Positions 8,504 through 16,925 of a stretch of 64,000 nt of DNA are shown here, piece by piece; positions within the stretch are counted from its first letter, which is position 1, and every line of letters begins with the position of its first letter. The position numbers and the translations under genes are program-made. The stretch comes from Hymenobacter cheonanensis (GTDB taxonomy: Bacteria; Bacteroidota; Bacteroidia; Cytophagales; Hymenobacteraceae): NCBI RefSeq assembly GCF_030581075.1, contig NZ_JAUQSW010000001.1:62001-126000 (forward strand), read 5' to 3'. The notes beneath the pieces were generated by a model that saw only the letters and a list, made by a program, of their open reading frames with translations, searched no databases and was not told where the DNA came from.

Positions 8504-8857
8504 TCAGTCAATTATTGACAGCAGGTCTTTGTCATACCACACATCCTCGTACTGCTGTGGTATAGTTAAAAATCGCCAAGCAGGTGGCAAAAGCAGGTAT
8601 TTTACAATAGCTGGAGCCAATTCATATAAATGGTAAATGTGAAGCGGCACAAAAAAATCATCTTCTTGCGATGGTTCTTCACCAGCCCACAGATACCAGC
8701 CCGATGTATTACCGATGGGCGCGTATCGCAAGCCATTAAGTGGCATCACGCCTTCAGAGACATTGCGGCTAACTCCTACTTTCAGCAAATCTGATGTATC
8801 ATATGGGATTACCCCATACCGCTGACAAAGAGCTTGTTGTTGAAGTTTAAAATTCAT
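8504..8857 (-). CDS. Uncharacterised small protein, possibly Imm33-like
   Basis: This is a soluble 117-residue protein of uncertain family. The segment GWYLWAGEEPSQEDDFFVPL and the later LPPAWRFLTIP with an acidic C-terminus recall Imm33/DUF2185-type immunity proteins, but this is a weak resemblance. The gene is clearly more AT-rich than dnaG, whose stop lies 11 bases upstream on the same strand, so it may ride on the dnaG transcript. An in-frame GTG at 8863 is an alternative start; I prefer the ATG at 8857. No toxin gene is beside it. The base composition suggests acquisition by transfer. Confidence 0.6.
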   Translation of the reverse strand: MNFKLQQQALCQRYGVIPYDTSDLLKVGVSRNVSEGVMPLNGLRYAPIGNTSGWYLWAGEEPSQEDDFFVPLHIYHLYELAPAIVKYLLLPPAWRFLTIPQQYEDVWYDKDLLSIID

Positions 8858-8868
8858 AATCACAGCTT

Positions 8869-10950
8869 CTACGCATTGCGCGCCACTACGGTGCCCAGCA
8901 TCTGGGCTAGCTGGCCGTCGAGCTTGGTAAGCTCGTTGTAGCGCAGCAGGGCGTTGAGCTGCTCATTCTGGTCGAGGCGCGGGTCGTTGAGCTGGGCCAG
9001 GCACTGCTGGCGCTCGCGCTGCACGTGGCACTTGTTGAGGCGCAGAATGGCGTTGTCGCAGGCTAGCTGAATGAGGTTCAGCTCGGTAGGCACATAAATG
9101 TCCTTGATGCGCCAGTTGGGGCTGAGGTCGTAGCGCTCGGTGGCAAAGTCGGCCAGCAAGGAGCGAATGGCGGCGTCCTCGTGCTGGGCCAGCCGGCGCA
9201 AATCGGGCAGCTGGCCTTGCAAAAACTCTTCGCGGCACTCGGCCCACAGCCGGGCATAGAGCGGGTTGCGCAGCGGCGTGCCATCGAGCTGGCTCAGTAA
9301 ATAATGCGCCACCGTCACCTCGGGCTGCACCTCGTGCGGGCCGTAGAGCACCAGCAGGCGCAGCACGGCCTGCTCGCACTGGGTCAGCACATCGAGTGGC
9401 GCGGCCAGCTCGCTAGGGTCGGCGTTGAGCGGGCTGCCGGGGTGGATGCCGGCCGTTACCTCCGCTTCCGAGCCGCTCGACACGCCGTACATGGCCATTT
9501 CGGCTTCTTCCTCGGGCGAGTAAGCGCGCGCGGGCGCGGCGGCCGACGGCGCGCCGGTGGGGCTGGCGGCGCGGCTCTCGCGGTGGTCATCAGTGGTAGG
9601 GCGGGCTTTGGAGGGGCTAGCCGTTTTGAGGAGCTTGTTGTACTCGGTGATAATCACCTGCTCCTCGAAGCCAAACACGCTGGCCGTTTGCTGCAAAAAC
9701 ACCTGGCGCTTGAGGCCGTCGGGCACTTTGGCGATGCTTTGCAGCACCTCCCGAATGGCCTCGGCCTTCTTCACCGGGTCGTGGCTGGCCTCGCGGGCCA
9801 CCAGGGTGGTTTTGAAGGCGATGAAGTCCTGGCTCTGGTTTTCGACGTAGTCGGCAAAGCGCTGGTCGCCCACCTTGCGGATGTAGCTGTCGGGGTCGTC
9901 GCCATCGGGAAACAGCACCACGCGCACGTTCAGGCCGCCTTCGAGCAGCAGGTCAATGCCGCGCAAACTGGCTTTAATGCCAGCCGCGTCGCCATCGTAG
10001 AGCACCGTCACGTTGTCGGTGTAGCGCTTGATGAGCCGAATCTGGCCCTCGGTGAGCGAGGTGCCCGACGAGGCCACCACGTTCTTTATCCCGCCCTGGT
10101 GCAGCGAAAGCACGTCGAGGTAGCCCTCCACGAGGTAGCACAGCTCTTCGTGCCGGATGGCCTGCCGCGCCTGAAACAGCCCGTAGAGCACGTCCGACTT
10201 ATGGTAGATGTCCGACTCGGGCGAGTTGAGGTACTTCGCCATCTTGTCGTCGCGCTTCAGGGTGCGCGCCCCGAAGCCCACCACGCGGCCACTCACGTTG
10301 TGAATCGGGAACATGACGCGGCCCCGGAAGCGGTCGTAGCGCCGGCCGGTGTCGCGGCCCTGGTCGTCTTCGCGCTTCACCACAAGCCCCGTTTTTTCGA
10401 GGTATTTGAGCTGGTGGCCGGCGGCGGTGGCGGCCTTCATCAGGCCCTCAAACTGGTCGAGCGAGTACCCTAGCTCGAAGGTCTGGATGGTCGTCAGGTT
10501 CAGACCGCGCTCCTTGAGGTAGCCGTAGCCAATGCTCATGCCTTCCTCCGACTTTAGCAGCAAGCCGTGGTAATGGTCTTTGGCCCAGTTAGATATAATG
10601 TACTGCGAGTCGCGCTCGTTCTGGGCCAGCTGCTCTTCGGGGGTGCGTTCCTCTTCCTCGGGCACGGCCACGCCGTACTTTTTGGCCAGGGCGCGCAGGG
10701 CCTCGGGGTAGCTGCTGCCCTCGATGTCCATCACAAACTGCACGATGCCGCCCGCCTTGCCGCAGCCAAAGCACTTATAGAGGCCTTTGCTGGGGTTTAC
10801 CGAAAACGAGGGCGATTTCTCGTTGTGAAACGGGCAGCAGGCCCAGTAGTTCTGGCCGTTACGCTTGAGCTGCACATAGTCGCCCACCACCTCCAGAATG
10901 TCGGCGGTGTGAATAATCTGGTCAACGGTTTCTTTGGGGATGCGGGCCAC
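8869..10950 (-). CDS. dnaG: DNA primase
   Basis: DnaG makes the RNA primers for replication and works with the DnaB helicase. The 693-residue protein has the N-terminal zinc-binding domain (C39, H42, C60, C63 in CCPFHNEK and YKCFGCGKAGG). The catalytic Toprim domain shows VEGYLDV, SSGTSLT, YDGDAAG and FPDGDDPDSY, and a C-terminal region is expected to bind DnaB. Two starts are possible: a TTG at 10971 and the GTG at 10950 that gives MARIPKETVDQI. I chose the GTG because it matches the usual family start and because a -7 element overlaps the TTG. A Pro/Ala/Glu-rich linker follows Toprim. Confidence 0.96.
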   Translation of the reverse strand: MARIPKETVDQIIHTADILEVVGDYVQLKRNGQNYWACCPFHNEKSPSFSVNPSKGLYKCFGCGKAGGIVQFVMDIEGSSYPEALRALAKKYGVAVPEEEERTPEEQLAQNERDSQYIISNWAKDHYHGLLLKSEEGMSIGYGYLKERGLNLTTIQTFELGYSLDQFEGLMKAATAAGHQLKYLEKTGLVVKREDDQGRDTGRRYDRFRGRVMFPIHNVSGRVVGFGARTLKRDDKMAKYLNSPESDIYHKSDVLYGLFQARQAIRHEELCYLVEGYLDVLSLHQGGIKNVVASSGTSLTEGQIRLIKRYTDNVTVLYDGDAAGIKASLRGIDLLLEGGLNVRVVLFPDGDDPDSYIRKVGDQRFADYVENQSQDFIAFKTTLVAREASHDPVKKAEAIREVLQSIAKVPDGLKRQVFLQQTASVFGFEEQVIITEYNKLLKTASPSKARPTTDDHRESRAASPTGAPSAAAPARAYSPEEEAEMAMYGVSSGSEAEVTAGIHPGSPLNADPSELAAPLDVLTQCEQAVLRLLVLYGPHEVQPEVTVAHYLLSQLDGTPLRNPLYARLWAECREEFLQGQLPDLRRLAQHEDAAIRSLLADFATERYDLSPNWRIKDIYVPTELNLIQLACDNAILRLNKCHVQRERQQCLAQLNDPRLDQNEQLNALLRYNELTKLDGQLAQMLGTVVARNA

Positions 10951-10968
10951 GGCGAAGTTTTGAAGCTT

Positions 10969-10976
10969 CAAATTTA
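10969..10976 (-). promoter_or_regulatory. -7 promoter element TAAATTTG
   Basis: A full TAnnTTTG match ends 18 bases before the dnaG GTG start at 10950 and overlaps an alternative upstream TTG. A transcript starting a few bases downstream would exclude that TTG, which decides the start. Confidence 0.65.
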
Positions 10977-11141
10977 CACCCGGCTGCCAGCGCTTGGTTA
11001 GCGGGCGGGTGCCTTGCCTATCCTGCCGGGGCTAGCCCTGGCTGGGGTGATTTACGGCTGCGCCTAAACTCGCGCCAGCCAGGGTTTCAACTTTTAGCGA
11101 ACCAGCGTGGTTACAGTAGCTCCTATTCCGTGTGCCTCATC

Positions 11142-12188
11142 ATGACAAACTCCGCTAAAAAGGTCGCTTTTTCCGTGTTGGATTTGGCGCCCATCCTTGC
11201 CAACGCCACCCCTACCGATACCTTTCGCTACAGCCTGCACCTGGCCCAGGCGGTTGAGAAGCTGGGCTACACCCGCTACTGGCTTTCGGAGCACCACAAT
11301 ATGGCCAGCGTGGCCAGCTCCTCGCCGGTGGTGCTGATTGGCTACATCGCGGGCGGCACCACCACGCTGCGCGTGGGCTCGGGCGGCATCATGCTGCCCA
11401 ACCATGCCCCGCTGGTGGTGGCCGAGCAAATTGGCACGCTAGCCTCGCTCTATCCCGGCCGCATCGACCTGGGCCTGGGCCGCGCCCCGGGCTCCGACCA
11501 GCGCACGGCCCAGGCCATTCGGGGCAGCCGCATGGGCAGCGCCCAGGATTTTCCGCGCGATATTCAGCAGCTGCAAGCCTATTTCTCGGCCGCTAACAGC
11601 ACGGCGGCCGTGCGGGCCATTCCCGGCGAGGGGCTGGAGGTGCCCATCTACGTGCTGGGCTCCAGCACCGACAGCGCCTACCTGGCCGCCGCGCTGGGGC
11701 TGCCCTACGCTTTTGCCAGCCACTTTGCGCCGGGCCAGCTGCTGCCCGCGCTGGAGATTTACCGCCAGCATTTCCGACCCTCAGAAACCCTGGCCAGCCC
11801 CTACGTTATCGCCTGCGTAAACGTGGTGGCCGCCGATACCGACGCGCAGGCCACCTACCTCTCTACCTCGCTCCAGCAGTTTATGCTGGGCGTTATCTCG
11901 GGCCACCCGGCGCCGCTGCAACCGCCCGTCGAGTCGATGCGCGAGCTGTGGGGCGGCCCGGCCCAGCAGCACGCCGTGCAGCAAATGCTGGCTTACTCCT
12001 TCGTGGGCGGCCCGGCCACCTTGCGGCAAGATTTGCAGGAGTTTCTCCACGAAACGCAGGCCGATGAGCTGATGGCCGTGTCCAATATATTTGACCAGGA
12101 GGCGCGGGTGCACTCGTACCGCCTGTTTGCCGAAGCGCTGCAAGGCATAGCACAGCCGCAAGAGGCTAGCGAGCTGGCGTTGCGCTAG
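11142..12188 (+). CDS. LLM-class flavin-dependent oxidoreductase
   Basis: This is a bacterial-luciferase-like monooxygenase of 348 residues with a TIM-barrel fold that uses FMNH2 or F420. It matches the YhbW/MsnO8-like subgroup: VAFSVLDLAPI near the N-terminus, YTRYWLSEHHNM, the loop VGSGGIMLPNHAPLVVAEQ, and LYPGRIDLGLGRAPGSD. The substrate is unknown. The ATG at 11142 is preferred over a GTG four codons earlier because it gives the usual short N-terminus. It is divergent from dnaG and is followed by a strong terminator, so it is probably transcribed alone. Confidence 0.92.
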   Translation: MTNSAKKVAFSVLDLAPILANATPTDTFRYSLHLAQAVEKLGYTRYWLSEHHNMASVASSSPVVLIGYIAGGTTTLRVGSGGIMLPNHAPLVVAEQIGTLASLYPGRIDLGLGRAPGSDQRTAQAIRGSRMGSAQDFPRDIQQLQAYFSAANSTAAVRAIPGEGLEVPIYVLGSSTDSAYLAAALGLPYAFASHFAPGQLLPALEIYRQHFRPSETLASPYVIACVNVVAADTDAQATYLSTSLQQFMLGVISGHPAPLQPPVESMRELWGGPAQQHAVQQMLAYSFVGGPATLRQDLQEFLHETQADELMAVSNIFDQEARVHSYRLFAEALQGIAQPQEASELALR

Positions 12189-12219
12189 CGCTTATTTTCT
12201 TCCAGGCACTTCAAGCTGC

Positions 12220-12261
12220 AAAGGGGCCGGCTACTTCAGGTAGCCGGCCCCTTTTGTTTTT
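12220..12261 (+). terminator. Strong intrinsic terminator
   Basis: A 15-bp GC-rich stem (12220-12234 with 12240-12254) closes a 5-base loop and runs into TGTTTTT. It stands 32 bases after the stop of the luciferase-like oxidoreductase gene. Confidence 0.85.
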
Positions 12262-12350
12262 AACCAATAATTAATCCGCTGGCGGCATCTGGCCTGCCGG
12301 CGTGGCCGTAAAGCCACGTACTTCATTTAGTATTCATTTTTGCACTAGCT

Positions 12351-12611
12351 ATGTCTCTTGGCTTCTCTTGCATAGGCGTGCTGCTCGTGCTGGCCCTGGC
12401 CGGCTGCGGCAATAAGCCCGATGGCACGCCCTACGGCGTGAACCCTGACAAGCACCCCGACGGCCACCTCAAAACCACCACCGCGCCCGTTAACTCCTAC
12501 GGCACGGGCACCGGCATGCCCAAGGGAGCCGAGATGAACGCCGTGACGAGCGGCGCCCGAACCGGCCAGCCTCTCCAACAGATGCCACAAGACGATATGC
12601 CGGCCCGCTAG
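12351..12611 (+). CDS. Small lipoprotein
   Basis: The 86-residue protein has a signal peptide ending in the lipobox LAGC, which predicts lipidation of Cys19 and anchoring in a membrane. The rest is hydrophilic, rich in Pro, Gly, Thr and Lys, with no recognised domain. It is transcribed toward the tolC gene, whose stop lies 6 bases past its own end on the opposite strand. No function can be assigned. Confidence 0.75.
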   Translation: MSLGFSCIGVLLVLALAGCGNKPDGTPYGVNPDKHPDGHLKTTTAPVNSYGTGTGMPKGAEMNAVTSGARTGQPLQQMPQDDMPAR

Positions 12612-12617
12612 CCCGGC

Positions 12618-14273
12618 CTACTCCACCCCCACCGAGCGCGTGCCGGCGTAGTAGTACAGCTCGGCGCGCGCTTTTTCGTAGCTGGCGCGCAGGCTTTCCT
12701 GCTTGATGCGCAGCTCGATGAGCTTGCTTTCGCGAGCGTTGATGAGGAAAATGGTGCTCTCGCCCAGCTCAAACTTTTGCAGCTCGGCTTGCAGCAGCTT
12801 GCGCTGATTGGCCACCGTTTGGGCCTGCAGCACAAGCTGCTGGTCGTAAGCCAACAGGCTGTTGTACACGGTGCCCACCTGCGTAACGATGGTGCGCTGG
12901 CTCTGCTGGCGTTCGAGCACGGTTTCTTTCACCTGAATGCGGGCGTACTGAAGCTTGCCGCGCTCGGCCCGCAAGAAGAGCGGAAAGGCAAAATCGACGC
13001 CTACCTTGTGGTTGGCCCAACCAAAATCGTAGTAGCCAGGCACCTCGGGCCGGTAAAAATCGCCCTGGCTGATGAGCGTGGCGCTCACGTTGAGCTTAGG
13101 CTTGAGCAGCTCGCGACGATAGCGCTCCTCCACACCTAGCTGGTTTATTTTGGCCCCTAGCTTGCGCAGCGTGGGGTGGTTGGTGGCGGCCAGGTCGGCC
13201 AGGCGCTGGTATTCCTGGCGGCTCACGGTGTCGCGCGCGGGGGTTTGGGGAGCGGCGTAGGCGGGCAGCTCCACGGGCTGGTTATCCTTGTTCCAGAGGT
13301 GGTTGGAGAGCACGAGGCGGGCGTTTTGCACCTCCACTTGCAGCTGGGCGGCCTGCACCTGGCGGTCCTGCACCGTTATCTGGGCCTCTACCGAGTCGAT
13401 GGGCGCCTGGTCGCCAATCTGGGCACGGCGGGCCGTGGCCTGGAAGCGCCGGTCGGCCAGGGCCACGCCCTCCCGAATAAGCTGGGCCTGCTGGTAGGCG
13501 TAGTACCAGTTCCAGTAGTCTTTGGCGGCTTGCAGCCACACCTCGTTTATCTGCTTCACGCGGTCGGCCTCGGCGGCGGTCTGCATTATTTTGGCCTGGC
13601 GCAGGGTGCTGCGGCGGGCATCAATAAGCAGGCCCTGGCCAATGGGTATCGACAGGCCCACGCCGGCCAGGCCGTTGGCGGGCGTGCGGCCCTCGGGGTT
13701 CACGTAGGTGCCCACGTTGCGGTCGTAGCTGGCCTTGAGGTCGATGCCGCCCGGCCAGAGGGGCACCTTCAGCTCATTGCCCCAGTTGTTGTAATAGTCG
13801 GTGCCGCCAAACTGCTTGCGGTGGAAATCAGACCCTAGCTTGGGGTCGAAGCCGCCGCGGGCTTGCAGCACCTGGGCGCGGGCCTCGTCGCTGAGCAAGG
13901 CGGCCTGCTTCACGATGGGGTGATTGGCAAACACCAGGTCGGCCAGGTTCTGGAGCGAAAACACGCGGGCCGTGTCGCCGGGCCGCACCACGTCGAGCTG
14001 GGTGGTTTGGAGCGGCGCCCGCTCCAGGCCCGACTTGCGGGCCGGCAGCAGCGGGTCCTGGGCCAGGGCGGGGCTGGCCAGCAGCAGGCTGCTTAGTAGC
14101 AGCCCTAGCACGCAGCCCCACCCCCGGCCCCTCCCCTGCGGGGGAGGGGAGCCTGACGATTGTAGTATCGCGCCGCCGTGGCTCCCCTCCCCCGCAGGGG
14201 AGGGGCCGGGGGTGGGGCTCACCAACACAGGAAAAGTACCCAATCCAAACAAAGCAATTAACTTATTCATCAT
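12618..14273 (-). CDS. TolC-family outer membrane protein with a repeat inside its signal peptide
   Basis: This 551-residue outer-membrane efflux protein forms the exit duct of a tripartite exporter. The mature part has two long helical TolC repeats with beta-hairpins, seen in the heptad-like stretches around residues 110-310 and 350-540. The N-terminus is odd: MMNKLIALFGLGTFPVLV is followed by about 35 residues encoded by a perfect 40-bp-arm inverted repeat, and then by VLGLLLSSLLLASPALAQ, a normal end of a signal peptide. The repeat keeps the frame and apparently interrupts the original signal. An internal GTG after the repeat is an alternative start. The ATG at 14273 lies 3 bases after the hlyD stop, so the genes are coupled. 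Confidence 0.9.
   Translation of the reverse strand: MMNKLIALFGLGTFPVLVSPTPGPSPAGEGSHGGAILQSSGSPPPQGRGRGWGCVLGLLLSSLLLASPALAQDPLLPARKSGLERAPLQTTQLDVVRPGDTARVFSLQNLADLVFANHPIVKQAALLSDEARAQVLQARGGFDPKLGSDFHRKQFGGTDYYNNWGNELKVPLWPGGIDLKASYDRNVGTYVNPEGRTPANGLAGVGLSIPIGQGLLIDARRSTLRQAKIMQTAAEADRVKQINEVWLQAAKDYWNWYYAYQQAQLIREGVALADRRFQATARRAQIGDQAPIDSVEAQITVQDRQVQAAQLQVEVQNARLVLSNHLWNKDNQPVELPAYAAPQTPARDTVSRQEYQRLADLAATNHPTLRKLGAKINQLGVEERYRRELLKPKLNVSATLISQGDFYRPEVPGYYDFGWANHKVGVDFAFPLFLRAERGKLQYARIQVKETVLERQQSQRTIVTQVGTVYNSLLAYDQQLVLQAQTVANQRKLLQAELQKFELGESTIFLINARESKLIELRIKQESLRASYEKARAELYYYAGTRSVGVE
14114..14219. repeat. GC-rich 40-bp inverted repeat within tolC
   Basis: The arms at 14114-14153 and 14180-14219 are perfect reverse complements (beginning AGCCCCACCCCCGGCCCCTC) around a 26-base loop. 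Each arm also contains its own smaller palindrome, CCCTCCCCTGCGGGGGAGGG. A second copy lies at 23036-23145. The element is wholly inside the 5' part of the tolC reading frame. Confidence 0.92.
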
Positions 14274-14276
14274 AAC

Positions 14277-15656
14277 CTACTTGCTTTTTTCCTTTCCCTC
14301 GCCCTTCACCGGCGTCACGTCGGGCTCGGTGCTAAGGGTGGGCGGGAAGCCGTTGAGCTGCCGCCAGATTTCGTACCACACGGGCACCGAATCGAGAATA
14401 ACCCAGCCTTGCACGCCCGAGCCCAGGCGTAGCTGCCGGGGCCAGGGGCGGTCGCCGGGCTGCGGCTGGGTGGGGCGCACCAGCAGGCGGTACTTGCCGC
14501 CGGGGCTGCTCACCACGTCAATCACCGTTACTTCGCCGCCAAACGTGCCTACCGCCGCCGAAGGCCAGCCCGAAAACTGGATGGCCGGGAAGCCGTCGAA
14601 TTGCAGCCGCACGGTGCGCCCGCGCTGAATGAGCGGCACATCCATGGCCCGCACGTAGACCTCGGCCGCCAGCAGCGGGGCCTCGGGCTGGAGCGTGGCA
14701 ATGCTTTCGCCTTCCTTAATGGTTTCGCCGATGCCCGCCTTGAGGGCGCGCACGATGTAGCCGGTTTGGGGGGCGCGCACCACGTAGAGGCTGCGGCGCA
14801 CCTCCACGTTGCTGATTTTATTGCGGGTAGCGGCGACCTCCCCTTCGTAGCTCACGCGGCTCGAAACAGCCGTGCTGCGGTCAGAATTGGCTTTGGCGAG
14901 GTCCTGGCCATATTTGGCGCGCAGGTTGGCCAGTTCAATGCGGGCGTTGGCCAGGTTTTGCAAGCTGCTACTCACCTTGTTACGCTGCGAGGTCACCTTG
15001 GCGAGGTCTTCCTGCAGCTTGAGGCGGCGCGTTTCGATATCGGTGAGCGAAAACAAGCCGTTTTTGTAGCCTTCTTCGTAGCGCAGCAGCCGGGCTTTGG
15101 CCGTTTCGTAGAAGGTAGTGATAGCCACCAGGTCGGCCCGGTCGCTGTTGAGGTAATTCTGGGCCTGCTCTACTTTATTAGCGGCCGCTTCGAGCTGTAC
15201 ATCCAGCGTGGCGCGCAGAGCGGCAATCTGCTGGTCGGTGGCGTTTATTTTGGACTGGTAGGCCCCCACACTGGCGCGCTTGGCGGCCAGCTGCTCGCGC
15301 AGGCGCGTGGGCAGGTTGGGGTCAAAATATTCGTCCTTGATTTCGGAGAGCGTGAGCAGCGTATCGCCCCGGTGCACAAACTGGCCCTCGCGCACGTTCC
15401 AGTGCTCGATGCGGCCCGCTATCTGGTTTTGCACGTTCTGGGGCCGGTCCTGGGGCGCCAGGGTCGTGAGGCTGCCCGAGCCGTAAATGGTCTGGCGCCA
15501 GGGCAAAAACAGGATAACAAGAAACACCAGGCCCATTACCAGCAGGATGCGGCCCAGCTTGCGGCTGGCGTAGGTGCGCAGCAGCTCGGGGCGCGACTGC
15601 CGGGGCACGTGCTCCCACACCTCTTCCCTGACGCTTTGGTTGGATAAATTAAGCAT
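14277..15656 (-). CDS. HlyD-family periplasmic adaptor
   Basis: This is a membrane-fusion protein of 459 residues that bridges the inner-membrane exporter and TolC. It has one N-terminal transmembrane helix at about 34-54 (LLVMGLVFLVILFLPW), then a barrel-sandwich half (AGRIEHWNVREGQFVHRGD). A long alpha-hairpin coiled coil covers about 115-300, followed by the second lipoyl-like half (VRAPQTGYIVRALKAGIGE) and a C-terminal beta-barrel domain. The ATG at 15656 overlaps the end of the upstream ABC gene (ATGCTTAA), which implies translational coupling. A TTG at 15668 is a less likely start. It is the middle gene of the ABC-hlyD-tolC operon. Confidence 0.93.
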   Translation of the reverse strand: MLNLSNQSVREEVWEHVPRQSRPELLRTYASRKLGRILLVMGLVFLVILFLPWRQTIYGSGSLTTLAPQDRPQNVQNQIAGRIEHWNVREGQFVHRGDTLLTLSEIKDEYFDPNLPTRLREQLAAKRASVGAYQSKINATDQQIAALRATLDVQLEAAANKVEQAQNYLNSDRADLVAITTFYETAKARLLRYEEGYKNGLFSLTDIETRRLKLQEDLAKVTSQRNKVSSSLQNLANARIELANLRAKYGQDLAKANSDRSTAVSSRVSYEGEVAATRNKISNVEVRRSLYVVRAPQTGYIVRALKAGIGETIKEGESIATLQPEAPLLAAEVYVRAMDVPLIQRGRTVRLQFDGFPAIQFSGWPSAAVGTFGGEVTVIDVVSSPGGKYRLLVRPTQPQPGDRPWPRQLRLGSGVQGWVILDSVPVWYEIWRQLNGFPPTLSTEPDVTPVKGEGKEKSK

Positions 15657-16671
15657 TCTCGAAGGCAATGGAATTCTTGTGCTCGTCCAGGGGCAGGTCG
15701 GTTACGGCGGCTACTTTCTCTACCGCCGTCAGCACGTCAAAAATGGTATTGATGCTGGTCATCAGCTTCTCTATCGAGCCGCTAATCATCACGATAATCA
15801 CCTCGGCGGCCACAAACTGGCCTAGCGTCATCTGGCGCGATACCACGAAGAGCGTGCCCGCAATCAGCAGGCCGGCCGTGAGGATGGTCCGCAGCGCAAT
15901 GCCGTAGTTGTAGTAAGATTTCAGGATGCGGAAGTGCGCGTTGCGGGCGTGCAGGTACTCCGCCGTCAGCTCGTCGGCGCGGGCCAGGGTTTTGTGCTCC
16001 TCGGCATCGTTGCCGCGCACCTCGTCGAGGCGGCCGGCCACTTCTTCGAGCCAGGCCACCAGCTCGTACTTGTAGGCCGATTCTTCGATGCTCGTGCGCA
16101 GCGCCCGCCGGTAGTTGAGCATGTACACAAAGCCTAGCGCCAGAATGGTAAACAGCCCAAATCCAATGAAAATGGGGTGGTAAAAGGAGAGCACAATCAC
16201 ACCCATCAAAATTTGCAGCACCGCAAACATGACATCGACCAGCAGCTTGGTTAGCCCCTTCTGAATGGTCAGGATGTCAAAAAAGCGGTTGACTAACTCC
16301 TTAGGGTCCAGGCCGTGCAGGGCCTCGGGCTTGATGCGCGGCAGCCGGTAGGCATACTCGATGGCGGCCTTGGCAAAAATGCGCTGCTCAATGGCTTCCA
16401 CCAGCGTTATCTGGCCCACCAGCAAAATGCCCCCCAGCAGCACGCCGCCCACCACCACCGCCACCAGAATGTAGGTAGAACTGAACACGGCCCCCGTCGA
16501 CACGAGGTTGAACACCGCCTGCGTGCCCAGCGGCAGCGACAAGCTGATGAGGCCCGTGATAACGGCGTAAAAAATGATGTAGCGAATGGTGCTGCGCTCG
16601 GTATCGAGCATACGGGTGAGGCGTTGCCAGGGCGTGGGCGGTGGCAGGCCGGCAGTAGCGTGGTGGGCCAT
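15649..16671 (-). CDS. ABC exporter transmembrane subunit lacking the ATPase domain
   Basis: This 340-residue protein is the membrane domain of a type I secretion-like ABC exporter, with about six helices between residues 30 and 300 (FYAVITGLISLSLPLG, TYILVAVVVGGVLLGGI, LMGVIVLSFYHPIFIGFGL). Relatives usually continue into a nucleotide-binding domain of about 230 residues. Here the protein ends 30 residues after the last helix, and no Walker A or LSGGQ motif follows. The stop overlaps the hlyD start by 8 bases, which shows that the short form is stable and not a recent frameshift. It may borrow an ATPase encoded elsewhere. The start is an ATG at 16671. Confidence 0.88.
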   Translation of the reverse strand: MAHHATAGLPPPTPWQRLTRMLDTERSTIRYIIFYAVITGLISLSLPLGTQAVFNLVSTGAVFSSTYILVAVVVGGVLLGGILLVGQITLVEAIEQRIFAKAAIEYAYRLPRIKPEALHGLDPKELVNRFFDILTIQKGLTKLLVDVMFAVLQILMGVIVLSFYHPIFIGFGLFTILALGFVYMLNYRRALRTSIEESAYKYELVAWLEEVAGRLDEVRGNDAEEHKTLARADELTAEYLHARNAHFRILKSYYNYGIALRTILTAGLLIAGTLFVVSRQMTLGQFVAAEVIIVMISGSIEKLMTSINTIFDVLTAVEKVAAVTDLPLDEHKNSIAFENA

Positions 16672-16776
16672 ACTGGTTAGGCATTCTTACTTCCGCAGCC
16701 GGCCGGTAGTGGCCGCCGGCCCGGCAAGGGCCCTGCGCGATGCTCCGGGTAAATGAGCGTTGAATGAATTATACTG

Positions 16777-16784
16777 CAAATATC
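16777..16784 (-). promoter_or_regulatory. Possible -7 element for the ABC-hlyD-tolC operon
   Basis: GATATTTG on the minus strand matches TAnnTTTG with one mismatch, about 105 bases upstream of the ABC subunit ATG. It is the best candidate in the divergent space shared with leuS, but it is not decisive. Confidence 0.35.
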
Positions 16785-16896
16785 GGCCCCGGTTGCGAGC
16801 AGAATGCCGTTTTAATTTGATTTTTAACGACTTTTAAGCCCGTTTTAATGTCCGGGCTTCCCCACGCCGGCGCGTGGGCCACGTGGTGGGGCTGCG

Positions 16897-16904
16897 TACC
16901 TTTG
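16897..16904 (+). promoter_or_regulatory. -7 promoter element TACCTTTG of leuS
   Basis: A full TAnnTTTG match lies 21 bases before the leuS ATG at 16926, in the region divergent from the ABC exporter operon. Confidence 0.7.
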
Positions 16905-16925
16905 CGCGAATAACCAGCCTTCGAA

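Noticed and set aside
9304..10473. A long open frame on the plus strand opposite dnaG
   Set aside because: It mirrors the codon pattern of dnaG in GC-rich DNA, has no domain, and lies opposite an essential gene. Similar frames opposite the K+ channel (7432-8421) and M14 peptidase (24795-25868) genes were rejected for the same reason.
15649..15656. Recent frameshift removing the ABC ATPase domain
   Set aside because: HlyD coding sequence begins at once after the stop with a coupled ATGCTTAA overlap, so there are no leftover ATPase codons downstream.
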